A stretch of 26,791 nucleotides of DNA from Phascolarctobacterium succinatutens CAG:287 (lineage in GTDB: Bacteria; Bacillota; Negativicutes; Acidaminococcales; Acidaminococcaceae). Location: NCBI RefSeq assembly GCF_000434895.1, contig NZ_FR892772.1, forward strand, positions 1 through 26,791, in the 5' to 3' direction. The notes under the pieces are model-generated. The model was not told the DNA's origin. It did not search any database and saw only the letters and a program-made list of their open reading frames with translations. A program made the position numbers and the translations under genes. This document shows positions 21,982-26,791 of the stretch, piece after piece. How positions within the stretch are numbered: position 1 is the first letter of the stretch; the number at the start of each line of letters is the position of its first letter.

Positions 21982-24900
21982 GTGCGTTTAAAGTCCTTTT
22001 CAACCTATGGCTTTAAATCCTTTGCTGATAAAACTGAATTGACCTTTGACAAGGGAATTACTGCTGTTGTCGGACCGAATGGTTCAGGCAAGAGCAATAT
22101 TTCTGATGCCATCCGTTGGGCGTTGGGCGAGCAGAGCGCCAAGTATCTGCGTGGCAGCAAGATGGAGGACGTAATTTTCTCCGGCAGCGGCAAGCGCAGA
22201 GCGTTGGGCGTAGCGGAGGTCACCATTGATTTTGATAACAGCGACAGGACGCTGCCGCTTGATTTTGAGCAGGTAAGCCTGACGCGCCGCATATTCCGCA
22301 GCGGTGACAGCGAATATGCGATTAATAAGAAAAGCTGCCGCCTGAAGGATATTATCGACCTGATGGCGGATACAGGCCTTGGTAAGGGCTCTATGTCCAT
22401 TATCGGCCAAAATAAAATTGATGAGGTCTTAAATAGCCGTCCCGAGGATAGACGCAGTCTGTTCGAAGAGGCGGCAGGCATTGCCAAATACCGCCTGCGC
22501 AAAAAGGACGCGGTACGCAAGCTGGACGATACGGCCAACAACCTTACGCGTATCAACGATATCCGCAGTGAGGTAGATGCGCAGGTGGAGCCTTTGGCGC
22601 AGGCTGCAGCCAAAACGCAGCAGTTCAACGAGCTGAGCGAGGAGCTGCGCCGTTGCCGTCTTTCCGTGCTTTTGCGTCGCCTTGATGCGATGGAAGACAC
22701 AGGCAATGAGCTGCTGGCGAAAAAGCAGGCGGCTGAAGCTGCTTACTCTGAGCAGGCAGCAAAGGTCGGCAGCATGCAGGCCGAGGCCGTCAAGGTGCAG
22801 CAGGAGTTGGATAAGCTGGCTGAGGCTTATAATAAATTACAGGATGATATCAAAAACCGCGAGACTGCTTTGGAAAAGCTGCGCGGTGACCAGAAGGTGC
22901 TTGATGAACGTGTCAGCCAGAACGAAAGAGCTGGCGAACGCCTGGTGCAGCGCAACGAGCGCCTGGAGCAGCAGGTGAAGGAGCAGGAAGCAAGAATGCA
23001 GGAGCTGGCAGCAGAGTTTGATGCTGTCGAAAAAAGGCATACTGTGGCCGATGGCGCTGTCAAGCAGCTGCAGGCGCAGCGCGATGAGCAGAGCGCCAAG
23101 CTGGAGGAAGCGAAGCGCAGCGACGAGCAGGCGCAGTCACAGTTCTTCAGTGGTATGCAGGAGCTGATTAGGCTGCGTAACGAGCTGCATAACCTGGAGC
23201 AGGAGCAGGAGCAGCGCGCACGTCGCCGCGATGCTTTGAAAAAGAGCATCGAAGAGGCGGAAGCTGCAGACCGTCAGGCACAGGAGCAGTACAACAGCCT
23301 GCTGGAGCAGCAGTCGCAGTGCGCTCACGGCATGGAGCTGGTGCGCAGAAAAGGCGAGGAGCTGCGCAGTGCCTATGAAGCAGGGCAAAAGGAGCTGCAG
23401 GCTGTGCGCAGCAGTCAGCAGCAGTGCCAGCGTCAGCTGACGGCGGCGGAAACGCGCGAGCAGAGCTTAAAGCGTCTGCAGCAAAGCTACGAGGGCTTCA
23501 GCTACGGCATCAAAGCGGTGCTGAAGGCGCAGGAGCCTTGGCGTGAGCAGGTTGTAGGCGTGGCAGCGGAGCTGCTGCAGGTAGAAGATAAATATGTCGC
23601 TGCTATTGAAACAGCGTTGGGTGAGGGCGCACAGAACCTGGTGATGCGCTCGGCCAATGCGGCGAAGGAAGCGATAGCCTTTTTAAAGCGTACTGGTAGC
23701 GGACGCGCAACCTTCCTGCCGTTGGATACAGTACAGCGTCGCAGCCCTAACCGCGAGGAGGAAGCACTGGCGAAGCTGCCGGGAATTCTTGGCTATGCGG
23801 TAGATCTGATCGGCTTCAAGCCCGAGGCGGAAAATGCTGTCCGCTTCTTGCTGGGCAGAGTGCTGATTGCCGAAAACATTGATGCTGCCTTGGCTGCGGC
23901 AAAGGCCGGACGCTACCGTCTGCGCGTAGTTACGCTGGACGGCGATGTGGTAAATGCCGGCGGCAGTATGAGCGGCGGCAGTAAAAAGCATAAGGAAGGC
24001 TATCTGAGCCGTAATGTAGAAATTGCGCAGGCGGCAGCGCAGATGAAACAGCTGCATGCCGAGATGCTCAGCTGGCAGGAAAAGCTGGAGGAGCTGGAAG
24101 CAACCGAAGGAAATCAGAAGGAGCAGCTGCAGCAGCTTGCTGCACAGTTGCGTCAACAGCAGCTGAAGGCCGACAGGCTTAAGCTCAATCTGGAACAGGT
24201 GCAGCAACAGAAAACGCGCGACAACGAACGCCTGCTGCTGCTTTTGGATGATCGCAGCAATATCACCGCGGCCTATATGGCAAACCGTGATAAGGTCAAG
24301 GAGCTGCGCGCGGCAGTTGCGGAGCGCGAGGGACAGGATACCCAGGCTAAGGAGCTTTTGGATAGCCTGAAAAAGGAAATTGCCAAATACGGCAGTGCGG
24401 TTACCGCTTTGTATAACCAGCTGCAGGATGCCCAAATTACGCTGCAGACCTCTGCCGCACGCACGCAGGATATCACCAAGGCTATGCACAGTCTGGACCA
24501 GGATACACTGCGCTTGCAGGAGGAGATTGCTGCCAATGGCAGGGAGCAGGAGCGCAGACAGCAGGAAATTGCGGACTGTGGCGTGCAAAAGCAGCGCCTG
24601 CAGCAGCAAAGCGATGAGCTGCTGGCACAGCTGCAGCAGATTTTGGGCGGCAAGGATGACTTCGCCCAGGAGCGCGGCGACCTGGTGGATAAGCAGCAGG
24701 AGATAGAACAAGCGCTGACAGGATTACGCAAGCAGGTGAACGACAGTGAAGCGCTGCTGAAGCAGACGGAGCTGGATTTGGCAAGGCACGAAAGCAGCTG
24801 CGGCCATATCCGGGAGCAGCTAGAGCAGGATTATCAGCTGGATGAGGCGGCTGCGCGCAGTCAGGATTTACCTGAGCTGCAGGCAATGGAGCTGCCGGAG

Positions 24901-25551
24901 CTGCAAAAGCAGGAAAGCCAGCTGACGCTGCAGATTGCGGGCCTGGGACCGATTAACGCGGCGGCGATTGAAGAATACAACGCAGTGAAGGAGCGCAGCG
25001 AATTCCTGCGTAAGCAATATGACGATTTGTGCACAGCAAAGGACAATCTGGAGGCGGTCATCGCGGAAATCAACAGCGGTATGACCAAGCGCTTCAAGGA
25101 GGCCTTTGCTAAAATCAACGAATACTTTGCGCAATGTTATGTCAAAATCTTTGGCGGCGGTACGGCAGTGCTGCGGCTCACCGAGCCGGATAATCTGCTG
25201 GATTCCGGTATTGATATTGACGTGCAGCCACCCGGCAAAAAGCTGCAGAGCCTGTATCTGATGAGCGGCGGCGAAAGAGCGCTGACGGTTATCGCGCTGC
25301 TCTTTGCGCTTTTGAGCTACCAGCCATCGCCGTTCTGTATCCTGGACGAAATTGACGCGCCTCTGGATGATGCCAACATTCAGCGCTTTGCCGATTTCCT
25401 GCGGGATTATGCAGGAAACACGCAGTTTATTGTGATTACGCACCGCAAGGGAACAATGGAATGCGCTGATATCATGTATGGCGTAACTATGGAAGAATCC
25501 GGTGTTTCTAAACTATTATCCGTAAAAATAAATGCAAAGGAGAATGAATAA
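21982..25551 (+). CDS. smc: Chromosome segregation protein SMC
   Basis: A 1189-residue condensin ATPase that organises and segregates the chromosome with ScpA and ScpB. Walker A is GPNGSGKS (31-38). A long Gln/Glu-rich coiled coil leads to the hinge at about residues 505-660 (FSYGIKAVLKAQEPW to GGSMSGG), followed by the returning coil. The C-terminal head has the signature MSGGE (1094-1098) and Walker B CILDEID (1119-1125). I chose GTG 21982, six bases after GGGTGA, over TTG 21976, which touches that site. The stop shares one base with the ftsY start. GC is clearly higher here than in the restriction island (one sample line 63% against 38%). Confidence 0.97.
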   Translation: MRLKSFSTYGFKSFADKTELTFDKGITAVVGPNGSGKSNISDAIRWALGEQSAKYLRGSKMEDVIFSGSGKRRALGVAEVTIDFDNSDRTLPLDFEQVSLTRRIFRSGDSEYAINKKSCRLKDIIDLMADTGLGKGSMSIIGQNKIDEVLNSRPEDRRSLFEEAAGIAKYRLRKKDAVRKLDDTANNLTRINDIRSEVDAQVEPLAQAAAKTQQFNELSEELRRCRLSVLLRRLDAMEDTGNELLAKKQAAEAAYSEQAAKVGSMQAEAVKVQQELDKLAEAYNKLQDDIKNRETALEKLRGDQKVLDERVSQNERAGERLVQRNERLEQQVKEQEARMQELAAEFDAVEKRHTVADGAVKQLQAQRDEQSAKLEEAKRSDEQAQSQFFSGMQELIRLRNELHNLEQEQEQRARRRDALKKSIEEAEAADRQAQEQYNSLLEQQSQCAHGMELVRRKGEELRSAYEAGQKELQAVRSSQQQCQRQLTAAETREQSLKRLQQSYEGFSYGIKAVLKAQEPWREQVVGVAAELLQVEDKYVAAIETALGEGAQNLVMRSANAAKEAIAFLKRTGSGRATFLPLDTVQRRSPNREEEALAKLPGILGYAVDLIGFKPEAENAVRFLLGRVLIAENIDAALAAAKAGRYRLRVVTLDGDVVNAGGSMSGGSKKHKEGYLSRNVEIAQAAAQMKQLHAEMLSWQEKLEELEATEGNQKEQLQQLAAQLRQQQLKADRLKLNLEQVQQQKTRDNERLLLLLDDRSNITAAYMANRDKVKELRAAVAEREGQDTQAKELLDSLKKEIAKYGSAVTALYNQLQDAQITLQTSAARTQDITKAMHSLDQDTLRLQEEIAANGREQERRQQEIADCGVQKQRLQQQSDELLAQLQQILGGKDDFAQERGDLVDKQQEIEQALTGLRKQVNDSEALLKQTELDLARHESSCGHIREQLEQDYQLDEAAARSQDLPELQAMELPELQKQESQLTLQIAGLGPINAAAIEEYNAVKERSEFLRKQYDDLCTAKDNLEAVIAEINSGMTKRFKEAFAKINEYFAQCYVKIFGGGTAVLRLTEPDNLLDSGIDIDVQPPGKKLQSLYLMSGGERALTVIALLFALLSYQPSPFCILDEIDAPLDDANIQRFADFLRDYAGNTQFIVITHRKGTMECADIMYGVTMEESGVSKLLSVKINAKENE

Positions 25552-26468
25552 TGGGATTTTTTGAGCGTTTAAAGGAAGGCCTTTCTAAAACAAGGCGCAA
25601 CTTTACTGACCGCATTCAGGAGCTTGTAGGCCTGTCTGCAACGATTGACGATGACTTTCTCGATGAGCTGGAAATGATTCTGTTATCTGCGGACGTAGGC
25701 GTAAAAACTACTGAAAAGCTTATCGACGCAGTGCGTAAGGCTGCGAAGAAAAAGGAAATCAACGGTACCGAGGATGTTATTCCCTTCCTGAAAAAATATA
25801 TGGCAGAGATGCTGGCAGACAGTGGCCAGCGTACACGTATCGGTGCTAAACCGACGGTTATCCTGGTAGTTGGCGTTAATGGCGTAGGCAAGACCACTAC
25901 TATCGGCAAGCTGGCAAATTACTTCACCCTGTTCAAATACAAGGTTGTTCTGGCAGCAGGCGACACCTTCCGCGCTGCGGCAGGCGAGCAGCTGCAGATT
26001 TGGGGCGAGCGCGCGCATTGCGACGTTATCCGTCACGCTGAGGGTGCAGACCCGGCGGCAGTTGTTTTTGATGCAATGAAGGCTGCTATTGCGCGTAAGG
26101 CAGATATTCTTTTTATTGATACTGCAGGACGCTTGCATAACAAGGCTAACCTGATGAACGAGCTGGAAAAAATACACCGTATTATCAAACGCGAAATTCC
26201 CGAAGCTCCGCACGAAACCTTCCTGGTTCTGGATGCTACCACCGGCCAGAACGCAATCAATCAGGCTAAGGTGTTCATGGAAACCGCTAAGGTTACCGGC
26301 GTTGTACTCACCAAGCTTGACGGCACTGCTAAGGGCGGCGTGGTTGTGGCAATTAAGGAAGAGCTGGGCCTGCCGGTTAAATGGATCGGCGTAGGCGAAG
26401 GCATTATGGATTTCCGCCCCTTTGAGCCGGATAAGTTTGTAGAAGCGCTGTTTGACAGCGGCAAATAA
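25551..26468 (+). CDS. ftsY: Signal recognition particle receptor FtsY
   Basis: A 305-residue SRP GTPase that docks ribosome-SRP complexes at the membrane. The G1 loop is GVNGVGKT (108-115), DTFRAAA follows, G3 is DTAGR (190-194), and G4 is TKLDG (254-258), with the closing GVGEGIMDFRPF. Only the NG domain is present; the long acidic A domain of enterobacterial FtsY is absent, as is normal in Firmicutes. AAAGGAGA precedes the ATG, which overlaps the smc stop by one base. The smc-ftsY pair is a classic arrangement. Confidence 0.97.
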   Translation: MGFFERLKEGLSKTRRNFTDRIQELVGLSATIDDDFLDELEMILLSADVGVKTTEKLIDAVRKAAKKKEINGTEDVIPFLKKYMAEMLADSGQRTRIGAKPTVILVVGVNGVGKTTTIGKLANYFTLFKYKVVLAAGDTFRAAAGEQLQIWGERAHCDVIRHAEGADPAAVVFDAMKAAIARKADILFIDTAGRLHNKANLMNELEKIHRIIKREIPEAPHETFLVLDATTGQNAINQAKVFMETAKVTGVVLTKLDGTAKGGVVVAIKEELGLPVKWIGVGEGIMDFRPFEPDKFVEALFDSGK

Positions 26469-26521
26469 GAGGCTGCTTGCAGCCGACAGGCGTTGCGGCC
26501 TGGCGTATATTATTATAGTAG

Positions 26522-26565
26522 AAAATCTCCCGAGCTGCGTTTGGCAGCGTGCGGGAGATTTTTTT
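26522..26565 (+). terminator. Terminator of smc-ftsY
   Basis: AATCTCCCG (26524-26532) pairs with CGGGAGATT (26552-26560), with an inner CTGC/GCAG pairing, followed by a T-run to 26565. It is a strong intrinsic terminator 54 bases after ftsY. Confidence 0.93.
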
Positions 26566-26575
26566 ATGCGGGCGT

Positions 26576-26603
26576 AAAAAAGCCGTTCGCGGCAGCGAAC
26601 GGC
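26576..26603 (-). terminator. Hairpin terminator for the leftward gene at the window end
   Basis: GCCGTTCGC (26582-26590), GGCA, GCGAACGGC (26595-26603): a perfect nine-base stem. Read on the minus strand it is followed by TTTTTT (plus AAAAAA at 26576-26581), so it serves the Rpn-like remnant, converging with the ftsY terminator. Confidence 0.8.
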
Positions 26604-26619
26604 GGGGGGGGGGGGGGGG
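26604..26619. repeat. Run of sixteen G
   Basis: An uninterrupted G16 between the leftward terminator hairpin and the stop codon of the Rpn-like remnant. It lies outside any coding frame. Such a tract is hypermutable if real, and also a common site of sequencing or assembly error, so its exact length is uncertain. Confidence 0.8.
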
Positions 26620-26636
26620 TTTTAGTTATAGGTTGA

Positions 26637-26786
26637 CTATTCTTGTTCAGCCTTAATTTTTTCAACCTGCTCAACAGAAAGCGAAGTACCTTTAGCGACA
26701 TCTTGTACTGATAATCCCATGCTTAAAAAACGCTTAGCAGTAGCAAGCTTTTCTTCGGCTAAAGTGTACCCTTTGTCAAGGACAAA
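26637..26786 (-). pseudogene. C-terminal remnant of an Rpn-family transposase/nuclease gene
   Basis: Reading leftwards, a frame ending in TAG (26637-26639) encodes LAEEKLATAKRFLSMGLSVQ and then a tail containing KGTSLSVEQVEKIKAEQE. This is the standard C-terminal end of Rpn-family proteins (PD-(D/E)XK recombination-promoting nucleases/putative transposases). The frame is closed upstream by TAA at 26787-26789, and its only ATG is at 26720, leaving 27 residues. So either the gene is broken by a stop or frameshift here, or the bases at the window edge are wrong. The nuclease domain, if any, would lie beyond the window. Confidence 0.7.
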
Positions 26787-26791
26787 TTAAG

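Noticed and set aside
23683..24711. A 342-residue open frame antisense to smc
   Set aside because: A leucine- and glutamine-rich reverse image of the SMC coiled coil; no start signals and no recognisable domain.

Overview
The window reads as a low-to-mid GC bacterial chromosome segment. The gene neighbourhoods (dapB-asd-lysC-dapA under a lysine riboswitch; radical SAM protein-glycosylase-smc-ftsY; yhdT-panF) are those of a Firmicutes-type genome. Overall gene style suggests a Negativicutes gut anaerobe (Phascolarctobacterium/Acidaminococcus-like), but that taxonomic guess is inference, not something a motif proves.

Region 1 (1-9354) is an accessory defence island. A small Cro/CI-type regulator is read leftwards. 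Divergent from it is a tightly coupled four-gene operon: an SNF2-type helicase with an N-terminal region resembling a PLD-like fold, a DUF4391 protein, a type III (beta-class) DNA methyltransferase, and a type III restriction subunit with helicase motifs plus a C-terminal PD...ExK nuclease site. Each junction overlaps by 1-4 bases. The intergenic region holds three inverted repeats and a sigma-A promoter whose 17-base -35/-10 spacer contains a run of eight G. That is the architecture of a length-variable, phase-switching promoter. The methyltransferase has an AT-rich middle (about 4900-5690) between its two catalytic motifs, where type III enzymes keep their target-recognition domain, suggesting specificity swapping.

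Region 2 (9355-14490) is the lysine branch of the aspartate pathway. A perfect promoter, a lysine riboswitch and an intrinsic terminator precede dapB, asd, lysC and dapA. A CGGC-domain protein overlaps the end of dapA. Three related imperfect palindromic repeats lie in the asd-lysC and lysC-dapA gaps.

Region 3 (14490-20415) is mixed: a RelB/DinJ-RelE/ParE toxin-antitoxin pair, yhdT-panF (pantothenate uptake) on the minus strand, a small membrane protein coupled to a Cof-type HAD phosphatase, and a CsoR-family metal-responsive repressor convergent with a DinF-like MATE exporter. The MATE promoter carries a perfect C4-TATA-G4 palindrome inside its -35/-10 spacer, so the CsoR protein is the obvious candidate repressor of the exporter.

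Region 4 (20416-26791) is housekeeping: an Elp3-like radical SAM protein, a deoxyinosine-type DNA glycosylase, smc and ftsY (one-base smc/ftsY overlap), closed by a strong terminator. After it come a hairpin acting on the opposite strand, a run of sixteen G, and the leftward-reading C-terminal tail of an Rpn-family (PD-(D/E)XK transposase-like) gene that looks broken at the window edge.

The two most interesting signals are the poly-G promoter in front of the composite type III restriction operon and the CsoR/MATE regulatory pairing.
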